DNA of 64,000 nucleotides from Zymoseptoria tritici IPO323 (taxonomy: Eukaryota > Ascomycota > Dothideomycetes > Mycosphaerellales > Mycosphaerellaceae): assembly GCF_000219625.1 (NCBI RefSeq), contig NC_018216.1:1984001-2048000 (forward strand), in the 5' to 3' direction. The notes under the pieces are model-generated. The model ran no database searches. It was not told the origin of the DNA and was given only the letters and a program-made list of their open reading frames with translations. Shown piece after piece: positions 43,042 to 53,966 of this stretch. How positions within the stretch are numbered: position 1 is the stretch's first letter; each line of letters opens with the position of its first letter. Position numbers and translations under genes: made by a program.

Positions 43042-44817
43042 TTATTCGGGGTTCTCGCGTAGATAGCTCTCAGCCCGAGCAGCGGCGGCGACGAGTTCGC
43101 CCAGCTGCTCGTCGCTGAGCTCGGTGGAGTCCTGGTCTTCGTCTTCGTTGTTGGCGGAAGAGTCGTCTTCGTCAGAGGTGAAGTTGGCCTCCTCATCTGC
43201 GGCGGCGCCGTACTCGCTGGCATCATCCTCGCCGGCATTGTCTTCGGCGGCATCAAGCATCTCCACATCTCCGTCCCGATCCACCGCGACCTCCTGCGCA
43301 CCGACCACGACTTCTTTACCCTTTCCATCGTCTTCACCACTCGTAGCCTGACCACCACCTTCCAGGCTCTTCTCAACCTCAGCCTCCACCTCAACAATAA
43401 CCTTCCGCCGACAAGCGTGGCAACTATCCCTGCACCTCAACCACTCCACCAAACACTCCTCACAATCCGAATGTCCACACGGCAGAACGACCACCTTTGC
43501 CTCTGCCTTAATCCCATCCAGACAAATTCGACACCTCACCACCTCTCCCTCCACCGCATCCTTCGCGCGGTCCGTATCCTTGAACAAGACGCGAGACAAC
43601 TTCGCCACCAACTCCGCAGGTAAAGCCGAAGTGGTGATGATGGCGTTGGGATCCATCGCTTCCGTCCAAGTTTGCCAGCGTCCTGCTCCTGCACCTCCTG
43701 CAGCGGCTGGTGCGGCAGTCTGCCCATCTTCGTCTTCGCCTTCCTCATCGGACTCCATGTCGGGGAACAGATATCCCCACTCCCGCTCGTCGAATTGCAG
43801 AAACGGTAGTCCCATTGATGTACGCCTCGGATTGAGAGCCGTCAGGAAGGTCATAACGTCGGTCATATCCACGTAGCTCGTCATCAACATCGTCGTGTGC
43901 AAGATCTGCTGTTGTTTCAGGAGGTCGACGCCCATGCACACCGGGCAGATGATGGGTTGGAGAGTTGCTGGAAGCGGGCTGGTGAGCGGAATACCGGCTG
44001 TGGTGAGGTAGGTGAGTAGAGGTGGGTGGTAGCTCGTGAAGAGCCCGGAGAGATGTGCGGGAGTTGGGAGGAAGCCGCGGGTGCATGCTGCGTGGCAGTA
44101 ATGTGGAACGGTCGGGAAGTCGGCGGTGAAGAGGGCGCGAATGGTATCGCCGGAGGGTTTTGAGGTGAGCTCTGTTGTCGAGGTGAGAGTCGTGAGGTCG
44201 AGGGGTGCTGGGCAGGTGGTGCAGTCTGCGGTGTGGCCGTGGTATTTCTTCTTGCCAAAGATCCGGAAGGTATGAGTGTTGGCGGGATCTTTGACGAGGG
44301 AGTGGGTCATCGGCGTGAGGACGACAGAGGTAAGGGCGCCCGCGGAGTCTTTGGTGAGTGCCGCCACAACGTAGACTTGTGGAGGGATCGGGATGCTGAC
44401 GGGAGTGTCGTTGTCGGCATCATCCTCCTCTGCGCTTCCATCATCGCTCTCGTCGGTGGCGACAGACTGCATATCCTCGTCCTCATCTTCACCGGCAAGA
44501 TTCTCATTCTCCTCCTCAGAGGTAGCGGGAAGGGGCACGTCAGCAGGACCCAGGACAGTCACAACACTATTGGCGTCTGTATCCTCTGCGTCGCTCTCCC
44601 GGCCACTCTCATCATCATCATCCTCGTCATACACTTCGTCCTCTTCGTCGGACTCATCCTCCTCGTCTTCCTGCTCTTCCTCGGGTTCATCGGGGATCGG
44701 ATGCACCACAAGCAGCAGACTGCCGACCTTCAGCGACTCCAGCACCGTGCGCTGAGTGTCTGTGAGTTCGGCAATGCCTTCCATGACGGAAGGTTTGCGG
44801 ATCTCTGGAGAGTCCAT
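43042..44817 (-). CDS. RING-finger protein (probable E3 ubiquitin ligase)
   Basis: Single exon, 591 residues. An N-terminal region is followed by long Glu/Asp runs (about 45-130). A central region with two CxxC pairs (CTTCPAPLDL, ICPVCMG) has no family I can name. A RING at about 430-475 contains CRICLDGI, LPCGHSDCEECLVEWL and CHACRR, the C3HC4 ligand order. The C-terminus is acidic again. RING domains bind E2 enzymes, so ubiquitin ligase activity is likely but the substrate is unknown. The acidic tracts suggest a nuclear or chromatin-linked protein (inference). Confidence 0.85.
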   Translation of the reverse strand: MDSPEIRKPSVMEGIAELTDTQRTVLESLKVGSLLLVVHPIPDEPEEEQEDEEDESDEEDEVYDEDDDDESGRESDAEDTDANSVVTVLGPADVPLPATSEEENENLAGEDEDEDMQSVATDESDDGSAEEDDADNDTPVSIPIPPQVYVVAALTKDSAGALTSVVLTPMTHSLVKDPANTHTFRIFGKKKYHGHTADCTTCPAPLDLTTLTSTTELTSKPSGDTIRALFTADFPTVPHYCHAACTRGFLPTPAHLSGLFTSYHPPLLTYLTTAGIPLTSPLPATLQPIICPVCMGVDLLKQQQILHTTMLMTSYVDMTDVMTFLTALNPRRTSMGLPFLQFDEREWGYLFPDMESDEEGEDEDGQTAAPAAAGGAGAGRWQTWTEAMDPNAIITTSALPAELVAKLSRVLFKDTDRAKDAVEGEVVRCRICLDGIKAEAKVVVLPCGHSDCEECLVEWLRCRDSCHACRRKVIVEVEAEVEKSLEGGGQATSGEDDGKGKEVVVGAQEVAVDRDGDVEMLDAAEDNAGEDDASEYGAAADEEANFTSDEDDSSANNEDEDQDSTELSDEQLGELVAAAARAESYLRENPE

Positions 44818-46122
44818 CGCTCGTTTCTTCTCGACTTTACTGCAGTCTTTTGTGCGGATGTAGTGGGAATCGATGTCTTGGGTCGTGTTATCTGAAGTAG
44901 AAGCGCAACCGCGAGTCGGTCGTCAGACGCAAGGAAAGCGCGAGAAACCTCGACTAGCGCGTGCGCAGGTGAATATGCTGAATATGCACCAGATTAGCTT
45001 GACTCGTGAGATTCTCTCAATCTGCGTGTGGTAGTTCGTACTGTTGTGTGCGTCGTGAATGCCAGTGAGCTTGTGTAAACCGAAGGAGAGAGAGGCAGCT
45101 ATACCATGAAGAGAGAGTGTGTCAGCCAATGTCAATTCACTCGAGTTTTGCGCGCAACGATGAAGTCCGGTCCAGGTGAGGCGAGGCAGCGTGGCAGGGC
45201 AGGCCGCGGTCCAGAAGATATGGCAGTCCGATTCAGGCAGGTGATGGTCATGTGGCTCCAGAGGTGGTGAATCAGCGGAGGGATGTTGAGATGGACTCAC
45301 AGCTGGAGCGCGGCTTTGCGCAAGTCTTGTCGCCGTGGGTGGCGAGGTCGGTGGTGGTAGGGAGAGAGGAGAGGAAGAGAGAATTCCAAAGGTCGAGGAG
45401 GGAGAAGTCAAACGCCGACTCCTCCGGTGAGCCTGAAGGGCGCTAGGCTTCCCGTGATCCCGTTTTGGCAGGCATGAAGCGGAGCGGGACGGGACGAAGG
45501 AGTGTGAGAGTGAATGAAAGTGGGTGAGTGGCCTCAGGCAGGTGTGATTTAGTCCATCGTTGGCGGCGAGAGAGGTGCATGAAGCGTTTCCGTTATTGCG
45601 GTGAAGACTGATGAAAGAAATGCAAAGACATGCGGATCAGAGAGTGGTGGGCATGAGAGAACAATACACAAGGAGAAAATGGTGTGTGCGCGACAGCTGG
45701 CCACCGGCGCCAATCTCGCCCGTGGATGGTATGGCCCAACGCGGCATGCAATCAGGGCACGGTGAATATCATGATAACGAGAATTCTTGCTGGAGCCGGA
45801 CGTATTCTGAAGGAAAGTTGGAGGGTACCTTTGGTTGACTTGCCGTGTTGGGATTGTTCCTGAACCTTGACGTGAACTTGGAAGCGAAGCGGAAGTCCAA
45901 CAAGAACAGATGGGGGCGCGTCGCAATTGGAATAGAGGCCTTTGGTCCTGAGTTGAATAGCCGTTGGCAAACTGCTTCCTTGATCGGAGAGTTGTCCACT
46001 CACACTGTGACTGCAGTATTATCGCGCTCCGGCTGCACGAATAACAGAGCTCCCAACCACGATCATGCACAGACATGTCCAAGCAGATATCCTTCATTGT
46101 CCATCCCGCGGTATACACCCTC
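44818..46122. other. 1.3-kb intergenic region, no supported gene
   Basis: Upstream region of the RING gene and 3' flank of the ETF gene. Frames of up to about 190 codons at 45,549-46,118 (minus) have no motif and overlap others. Confidence 0.5.
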
Positions 46123-46964
46123 TTACAACGCTCCCAACTCCTTCAACTTGGCAATCATCCCATCCACATCCTCCACCTTCCCGCCTCCCTGCCTCGCCTT
46201 GGGCTCCTCCACCTTGACCGTCTTCAACCTCTTCTCCCCATCCAAGCCATAATCCCCGAGTGTCTTCTTCTCCAACGGCTTCTTCTTCGCCTTCATAATA
46301 TTCGGCAAACTCGCATACCTTGGCTCATTCAACCTCAAATCCGTCGTGATAATCATCGGCAACTTGGCCTTCAACGTCTCCACTCCGCCGTCCACCTCCC
46401 TCGTCACCGTGACACTCTCGCCGTCGATCTCCACTTTGCTCGCCTGCGTCGCTTGCGGCCAGTTCAGAAGTCCCGCGAGCATTTGTCCCGTTTGGTTCGC
46501 GTCATCATCGATGGATTGCTTCCCCAGTATCACCAGGTTCCTCTTCTCCTCCTCCACCACTTTTTGCAACAACTTCGCGACGCTCAAGGGTTCCAGATCG
46601 GTTTTCTCTTCTACCACGTGGATTCCTCGGTCCGCGCCCATGGCCATCGCCGTGCGCAGGATGTCTTGGGATTTGGCGGGGCCGGCGGAGAAGGCGAGAA
46701 TGTCTTCGACGGGGAGTTTGCGCTCGCGCATGCGGACGGCTTCTTCGATGGAGAGTTCGTCGAAGGGGTTCATGGAGTGTTTGACGTTGGTTTCTACGCC
46801 GGTTTGGGCTTTGTTGACACGCGGTTTGACCTGTTGAGGGAGGATGTGTGAGTACTTGGGACTTTTTGCTTTTGCTGTTGCTTTGCTGTTTGGTGGACGA
46901 GGATTGAACGCACGGCATAGTCAATAACCCGCTTGACGGGCACGAGGATCCGGAGTCCAGACAT
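46123..46964 (-). CDS. ETFB: Electron transfer flavoprotein beta subunit
   Basis: Exons 46964-46914 and 46830-46123 close at 252 residues, the usual length for ETF-beta. The intron has GTGCGT and CAACAG. Exon 1 reads SGLRILVPVKRVIDYA and continues VKPRVNKAQTGVETN, then HSMNPFDELSIEEAVRM, the conserved ETF-beta start. Further signatures are AMAMGADRGIHV, VILGKQSIDDDANQTGQMLA and the C-terminal LPNIMKAKKKP recognition loop that docks dehydrogenases. With the alpha subunit it forms the mitochondrial-matrix heterodimer that carries electrons from acyl-CoA dehydrogenases to ETF-ubiquinone oxidoreductase. Divergent from the SRPBCC gene. Confidence 0.95.
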
Positions 46965-47390
46965 GGTGGCTCTTCAAGGGGTGGTGGACAGTAGCGGAGG
47001 TGTATATGTTGACGGTATTCAGTGTACTCAATGGAAGAAACAAGCCGAGGGAGGGACGGAAGGCACTTTCAGCCTGCACAACTCGGCACAACCCTGCACA
47101 ATTCCCACGACGTCGTCCGAGCGGACGAATCACCAGCGTCTAGTCACTCACCTCGCACGAACGAGTGATGGATTGAAAAGCATGCGATAGTCCCAGTGGA
47201 TGGTGAGATCGACCAAGCAGCCATGGGTTAGTGCCATATATATCCTCTCTCCTCCGACTACCTCCATAGCATCTCTATCTGCTCACCTCTTTCGTCTTCG
47301 AGCTACACCATTGATTCAACCTCACGTCTTCGACTACTACGCCCTAATCCAAAGACCTGCTCACCAACAACGACCCAAGCACTCGCAGCC
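46965..47390. promoter_or_regulatory. Divergent promoter region of ETFB and SRPBCC genes
   Basis: 426 bp between opposed start codons. It contains CGACGTCGTCCG and a TATATATCC sequence near 47,236. No specific site is claimed. Confidence 0.5.
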
Positions 47391-48013
47391 ATGCCCCTCA
47401 ACATCCGCACCACCATCGAAATCGCCGCTCCTCCCTCCGAGGTCCGCGAAAAGGTACCATCCATCATCCTCATCATCATCAGACCCTGATCATACAATAC
47501 ACATCCCATTCAACGACCACACAACTAACCCTCACATCCAGTTCCTCGACTTCCCCTCCATGCCTCTCTGGTCCAAACAAGGCCCCGTCAAATCCGTCTC
47601 CCCTCCCAATCCAACAATCTCTCCCGGCGACAAACTCGCCTGCGAACTCAACTCGGGAACGAAATTCACCGCCGTCGCAGTCGTCAGTCATGTCCGGTCC
47701 AGTCCCTTTCACCATGCCCAACCCAATTGACCCTTCCATATAGGAAAACACCCCAACAATCCTCTCCTGGCGCGGCGGTCTCCCCCTCGGAGCCCTCGTC
47801 GGACTGCACTACTTCAAATTCGAAGAAAGCAGCATCACACCGGGCCACACGACATTCGTCCACGGAGAAGATTTCTCCGGACCGTTGGTGTGGTTGGGAT
47901 CGTTTTATCCGGGAATTCAGGCGAAGGCCGAGAAGCAGTATGCTGTGACAGGGGAGGAGTTGAAGAAATGGGTGGAGGAGGGGAGTAAGGCTGGGGAGGC
48001 GCCGAAGTTGTGA
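47391..48013 (+). CDS. SRPBCC (START/Bet v1-like) domain protein
   Basis: Three exons: 47391-47453, 47542-47682 and 47744-48013, totalling 157 residues with both introns phase 0. The second donor is GTCAGT and its acceptor TATAG; this keeps frame where reading through would not. The start LNIRTTIEIAAPPSEVREKFLDF is the classic first strand and helices of SRPBCC proteins. TPTILSWRGGLP, GLHYFKFEE and TTFVHGEDFSGPLVWLG follow in the expected order. The fold binds hydrophobic ligands, but no substrate can be inferred. No signal peptide. Confidence 0.8.
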
Positions 48014-48362
48014 GGGAGTGAGGCAGTGGTCAATTGATTCAACTTGACGAGGGACGGGTGAAGGGGTCAGCCGCGAGGTTTCGTGAGCGGATATGGGGTC
48101 TTTCATGGGTTTCAAATGATGAATGAGAGGGAGGTGGTTGGTCGTCGCCCGGTCTTTATGTAGGTGACGTCGGATGGTCTCTGTACGCTGCGTTCCTCTC
48201 TCGTTTCATGTACCCACTCCGGTCCCATTCTCAGCAAAAAGCAAAAGCACAACCGCAGGTGGTATCTCAAACGCCACAAACACCATTTCATGCTCAGCTC
48301 AACACACCCTGAAACATCCCTTGTCCACTTGACTGAGCACCAGCACCAGCGCCGTCAGACAT
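48014..48362. other. Convergent 3' intergenic region
   Basis: About 350 bp between the SRPBCC stop and the end of the Stu2-type gene; no other gene. Confidence 0.6.
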
Positions 48363-51125
48363 CTACTGTCCTCTTCCAATATTCTGCCTCGCCTTCAAAT
48401 CCAACAGCAGTTAGCGCAAAGAACATCATCAACCAAACAAAGCAAGCTTTCGACTCACCTTCATCATCTCAATCCTCGCCTTCAAATTCTGGGTCACCTC
48501 CGCCGCCCTTCTCCAACTCTCCACCCCTTCATTCTGACTCCTCCCCAACCCGCCACCTCCACCATCACTCGGCTCCCTCTCCCTGCCCGCTCCACCTTCA
48601 GCCGGCGTCGCGCGCCCACTCCCGCCCGAACCATGACTCATCGGCCGACTCGTTCTCGAATCTGGACGCTGCGAGTCGGGCGCGCCTAGACCGGAGAATG
48701 TTCTCAGCTTGCTGCTTGGTGGAGCTTCATCTCCAGGGTGGGCGTAGTTCTCCTTACCTTCGCCGTTGGCGGCGCCGTTGCTGTAGCCGTCGAGGTTGCT
48801 GTACGCTCTCGCACTGGGGTATGCACGGCGAGGAGGAGGGGATGCGGTGCCGTTGAGTGCGCCGTCAATAGGACTGTCTCGACCAGCTTGAGACCGCCCT
48901 AATCGGGAGATCTCACGTTTCAGACGGTCGATCTCGCGGGAGAGGGAGTTGGCGCGGTCTTCGGCTGCTTCGGCGTCAGATCGCGCGCGGACAAGCTGGG
49001 TTTCTTTCGCTTTGATTTGGAGGACGTCGCGGGTGTGGTCTTCAATTAGCTGAGCGTTTTGGACTTGGAGCTCGGCGACTTGGGAGTTGTTTTTGTGTTT
49101 TTCATGACGGAGGTCGGAGGTCTGTTGGCGCAGAATTTCGACTTCTTGTCGGAGATCGACGAGTTCTTGACGTTCGTGGGAGCTGAGGGCGGAGGCGGAT
49201 GGGTCGGAAGTGGGTTGTTGTTGGAGAGGTGGGGAGGCTGGTGCTACTGGTCGGCCGAGAGGTCGTCCTGCGAGGCCTCGTCCGAGAGTGCGAGGGGTGG
49301 ATGGGATGGGCGGATCATCGAGGATAACACCTTGACGTTTTGGCGAGGCTCCAGCTGTGCCGGGTGGCTTCAATCCCGGTTTTGCTAGGCCAGAGCCGGG
49401 TGGCTTTAACCCACCTGGAGGTCTCAGTCCACCAGGTGGCTTGATTCCTGGTCGGCTGGTCGGACGTGGCTGCAATGGTGCATCTTCGACAAGTGGTGGT
49501 GTGACCGCTCTAGGTGGTGCTGCTTTCTTTGCCCCTCCGACGACCGGCCTCTTCGATCCCAGTGCTGGCTTCCTGCCCGGCGCTGCGGCTGCTTTTGGTG
49601 GTGGAGCGGCCTTCGGCTTCCACTTTGCTCTCGGCTCTGCGGCATCATGAAACTCCTTGATCTTGTTCTTGCGAATCTCATCCAGTCCGTCCAGATGAGC
49701 CAGCATGTTCCGATCACCCATGATTTTCCACAGCACACCGAGAGCCTCCGCTCCGGCATCTCTCAACGGCGCAGCACTCTCAGTGAGTAGCTTCTTCGTT
49801 CCCTCCACAATCTCCTTTGTTTGCTCCGGTGTGGGTGCCTCACGTGCAGTGTTCAAGCTTCGTGCCAGAAACTTGGCAGAGTTCTCCTTGACTTGCGGGT
49901 TCTTGCTCTTCAGTGCCTCGAGTACATCCGTCTGAATGTCTGCCAGGTTGGTGGCAAGAAAGACAGCATCACACGCGGCACCAATCGCATCAGTCACGGA
50001 AGCTTTCTTCTCCTTGAACCGCTCCAACATCGATCCCAAGACCGTGCTCCGGTACTTGCTAAAGGACTTTCTAAGACCTTTTGCGAGTGCCTCCACGACA
50101 TTGGCAGCGACCGTCACCACGGCAATGTTGGCGTCCTTCATACTCTTCGCACATCCTCGAATAACTTCATCGTATGGTCCCTCTTTGAGTGCTGGAAAGT
50201 TGACCGCAGCCAGTGTCTCGTCCATTGCTTCCTTTCGATCCTTCCACTTGGTGCTGTTTATGCGATCGCCAAAGTCTTGAGGAATCTTTGCGAATCCGTC
50301 CACCGCTTCAAACTCAGGCTCAAGATCGATTTCTGCAGCCTCCTCCTCTTCGTACGCCTCTTCTGCCGCCGGTGCCGCTGCAGCTCTCTCTCGCGCAGCT
50401 TGTTGTGATCGCAGTAGCCGCTCTTGTGTAGGCGCACGCTCAGCTTTGACAGGCTCAAAGAGTTTGTCCAAATCCTTCTGTTGCAGCTCCTTCAGCTCGC
50501 CCCAGAACAGCGGCTTCATCGCTTCTCTCAACCATCTGTACATCTCCACCGTGAGGTTCTGCGCCTGAGCTCTGACATTCTTATCCGCGTGACCAAACAC
50601 CTTCGGCAGCAGTTTGATCACAGGCTTCGGTTCGATGGTCTTGCAGCCGTATGCGTGGTAGATGCTTGTCAATGCCTCGAGTGTTGCTGCGATGATCTTG
50701 GGCTGTTTGTGCGCGAGATATGGCAATAGCTCTTCAATGATCGGGTCCGCCTTGTCGAGCTCAATCAAGAGTAGCAATGTCTCCAATGCAGCTGCTTTCG
50801 CCGCTGGCCGCCCTGTCAAGCCTTTTTCCACCGCCGGTGCCACGGTTTGTCCTCTCGTCTTGCGCGCGCCATCTGTGCCTGCCGCATCGAGGAAGGCATT
50901 GTATGCGTTGAGTGCCTCTTGCTGTGCCGCAACGTTTGAGTCTCCCACTGCCGCTTTCCAGATGTTGTTGTCGAATGTGAAGTCTTTGACTATTGCGTCT
51001 GTAGGCTGCGCGGTTTTGAACTCTTTCGTTGCCGTCTCATAGCCGCCCTTTCGCGCTTTCCAGTTCTTGTGTGCGAATTGGTCGACCAAAGGCAACTTGG
51101 CGAACTCCTCCGCCTCATCCGCCAT
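48363..51125 (-). CDS. STU2: XMAP215/Dis1-family microtubule polymerase (Stu2/AlpA homologue)
   Basis: Exons 51125-48459 and 48392-48363, 898 residues. The last exon has only nine codons plus stop. I include it because the first exon ends exactly at MMK before a GTGAGT donor with a GCTAAC branch, and the join gives MMKARQNIGRGQ, like other fungal family members. Two TOG domains (about 25-235 and 285-500) carry the HEAT-like repeats, for example HKNWKARKGGYE and STKWKDRKEAMDE. A basic Pro/Gly/Lys linker follows (GLRPPGGLKPPGSGLAKPG), then a coiled coil at about 640-745 and a disordered tail. It adds tubulin at plus ends and acts at kinetochores and spindle poles. Divergent from LIS1. Confidence 0.93.
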
Positions 51126-51989
51126 GATGATGATCGAAGTTCAATGGGATGTGTTGTCACGTGGAAGAGTTGTGTTTGCTGATGTTGAGTCTTTTGTGTG
51201 TCTGTCGTCGAGGGGTTACCGTTGATGCCCAAGTCTCCCTGGAGGGTCTCGTGAACACGTCGGCGCGTAGGCGGTCTCTCCCTTTTAAATCTTCGAATGG
51301 TCTCGCGAACTTTCGTTAATATGGCGTTCGTCGAGTCGCGTCAGTAAAGTGTCGCGAGTCGGAGTCGTACAAGGAAGAGGATGTATATTTGTCGCTGCGT
51401 CAGGGTCGTTGCGGTAAACAGAGCCCCACCAAAGCCAAAAAGCCGCGCTAGAAATTACCGGCAGAGATCAATCAATATGTCGATCAAATATTGAGCCTTG
51501 ATTGATGGGCCAGCTAGACCCAATATCTTGAGGATATCTCTTCTAACACTCGCAACCATCTCGCGCATGCGCAGAGATCTTCTCCATTTTGGCCATAGTA
51601 TGTCTGCCGTATTAAGTCGTATCAATACGTCTCGCGTGCACGAGCACAGCTCTCCGGCGCCGATGTGAAGCTTTACCAGGGCGGCTGGGGTCCGCCTGTT
51701 TCGAAATCAACAACTTTGGAACATTGTCTCCAACTTCACTTCACCAACCTGTCAGAAGACAATCCCAAGCGCAAAAGACAAGTCTACGCACTATCGCAAC
51801 CTCGAATTCAAGCTTCGCGGCTCTCATACAACGATCAACAACCGTCCAGTCCCAACCTACACACTCTCGAGTCCTCATCAGCTTTGCGACACTGGTCCTC
51901 CCCTCCACGACCCTGACGACCAGCCAGACCAGAGCATTCGCATAACACTCCCCTCAACGGTGCATGGCGGCCAGGTGGTAGCAACAACG
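51126..51989. promoter_or_regulatory. Divergent promoter region of STU2 and LIS1/PAC1 homologues
   Basis: 864 bp between two microtubule-regulator genes transcribed in opposite directions. CT-rich leaders flank both start codons. No binding site is claimed. Confidence 0.5.
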
Positions 51990-53436
51990 ATGAGCGTCCT
52001 CTTGACATCACGGCAGGCTGAAGAGCTGTATGTCTCTACCTCACCCCTCGTACTGCTCGTCCACCCGCTGATCGCAAGCTGACAGCCATAAGTCTCTCAT
52101 CGCGTACCTCCTCTCCACAGGCCACGCCGACAGCGCGCAAGTCCTGCGCGATAACTTGAACCTCCCCGAAAGCGACTTCGATGCAGCGACCGCAAAGAAA
52201 TATGAAGGTCTCCTGGAGAAGAAGTGGACGAGTGTGGTGCGATTACAGAAGAAGATAATGGATCTCGAGGCCCGGTCGCAACAACTACAACAAGAGCTGG
52301 ACAGCGCTACACCATCTTCACTCGCCGCACGGAAGAATCACGATCCGCAGACATGGCTACCGAGAGCGCCTGCACGGCACACCCTCATGTCACATCGACA
52401 ACCCATCACATGCGTCGCATTCCACCCCTTGTTCTCCAGCTTGGCCTCAGGGAGTGAAGACTGCACCATCAAGATCTGGGATTACGAGCTGGGAGAGCTG
52501 GAGCGGACACTCAAATCACACACAAAAGCAGTGCTAGACGTCGACTTTGGCGGTCCTCGAGGCAATACCCTCCTCGCAAGCTGCAGTTCGGACCTCACAA
52601 TCAAGCTCTGGGATCCCGCAGAAGAGTACAAAAACATCCGAACACTTCCCGGGCACGACCACAGTGTGAGCTCCGTCCGCTTCATTCCCTCTGGAGCAGC
52701 TGGCGCACCACTCTCCGGCAATCTTCTTGCCTCTGCCAGCCGCGATAAAACCATTCGCATCTGGGACGTCACAACAGGCTACTGCCTCCGCACTCTCCGC
52801 GGCCACAACGACTGGGTGCGCTCTTTATCTCCAACCTTCGACGGCCGCTGGCTGCTCTCCACCTCATCCGATCAGACAAGCCGCATGTGGGACCTCTCGC
52901 AACCTGATTCCAATGCGCAAAAGCAGACTTTCATGGGTCACGAGCATGTTGTTGAGTGCTGCGCTTTCGCTCCTCCTGCTGCATACGTACATCTTGCATC
53001 TCTCGCGGGAGTGAAGAAGCCTCCCGCATCGACTAGCAGCGCCGAGTATCTCGCAACAGGAGGCCGCGATAAGCTGATCAAACTCCACACCGCGAACGGC
53101 GTTTGCATCAAGACTCTCACCGGCCACGATAATTGGATTCGAAGTCTGGTGTTTCATCCAGGTGGGAAGTACCTTCTATCCTGCAGCGACGATAAGACGA
53201 TTCGATGCTGGGATCTCGCACAAGAGGGCAAGTGCGTGCGGGTCGTGGAGGCGGCGGATCATTTCGTGAGCTGTCTGCGGTGGGCGCCGAGTCTGTATAA
53301 GGAGGCCGGCGCTGCAGGGGACACGAATGGAGGACTGACGAATGGGAGTGGCAAAGAGGAGGCGCAAAAGGAGCAGATCAGGTGTCTGATTGCGTGCGGG
53401 AGTGTGGATCTGAATGTGAGGGTGTTTAGTGCGTGA
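51990..53436 (+). CDS. PAC1: LIS1/NudF/PAC1 dynein regulator
   Basis: Exons 51990-52027 and 52086-53436 close at 462 residues. The intron has GTATGT, a GCTGAC branch and CAG. The LisH dimerisation motif ([20 protein letters not shown]) spans the splice, followed by a coiled coil ([20 protein letters not shown]). Seven WD40 repeats start at [19 protein letters not shown] and include [62 protein letters not shown] and [12 protein letters not shown]. It regulates dynein at microtubule plus ends for nuclear migration and spindle positioning. Length matches fungal NudF. Confidence 0.95.
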
Positions 53437-53966
53437 TGTGGGAGGGATAGATCGAGGTAGAAAGAGTAATAGGGCATAGCTAGATGGTGAACATCGAGTT
53501 AGAAGGAGCAAGTCTATGGAGAAGGCATAGCTGGAGCGAAGATAGCTGTTCCGCACGGAAGAGCCAATCGACCATTTGTCCTGCTACGAGTCGTCAATCT
53601 GCCTTGTGTATTGCCATAATGCTTCGTGGACTAGCCGTCGTCACCGTCCTGGATTAGGAAGGCGCTGGGCAGATAAGGTTGCCGCTAGTTGCTTATCGCT
53701 GCCCATTGTCCGCTTATCGGGGACCTCACTGCTTCCTTCGTACATCAACTTAGCTTCATCCTCCATCTACATGCAAATACACTACTGCTTGCAACATCAT
53801 CCGGCGACCACCAGAGTCAAACGATCGTCCGATGCATAGAACGCGATGTTCTGGAAGTCCAGGGATTCATGAGTCACATGCTGGTCATTATCATCGGACC
53901 GCTTGTGAAGCCACAGGTCAAAACACAACAACATCAATTGACACGAATTGAACAGAGGAAGCAATC
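53437..53966. other. Intergenic DNA
   Basis: 3' flank of LIS1 and promoter of the P450 gene; no other gene recognised. Confidence 0.55.

Noticed and set aside
44233..44895. 220-codon plus-strand frame rich in hydrophobic residues, resembling a membrane protein
   Set aside because: Antisense of the Glu/Asp-rich RING protein; acidic codons read as hydrophobic ones on the opposite strand.
45549..46118. 189-codon minus-strand frame in intergenic DNA
   Set aside because: No motif and overlapped by other frames; not enough to call a gene.
46075..46851. 258-codon plus-strand frame
   Set aside because: Antisense shadow of the ETF beta gene.
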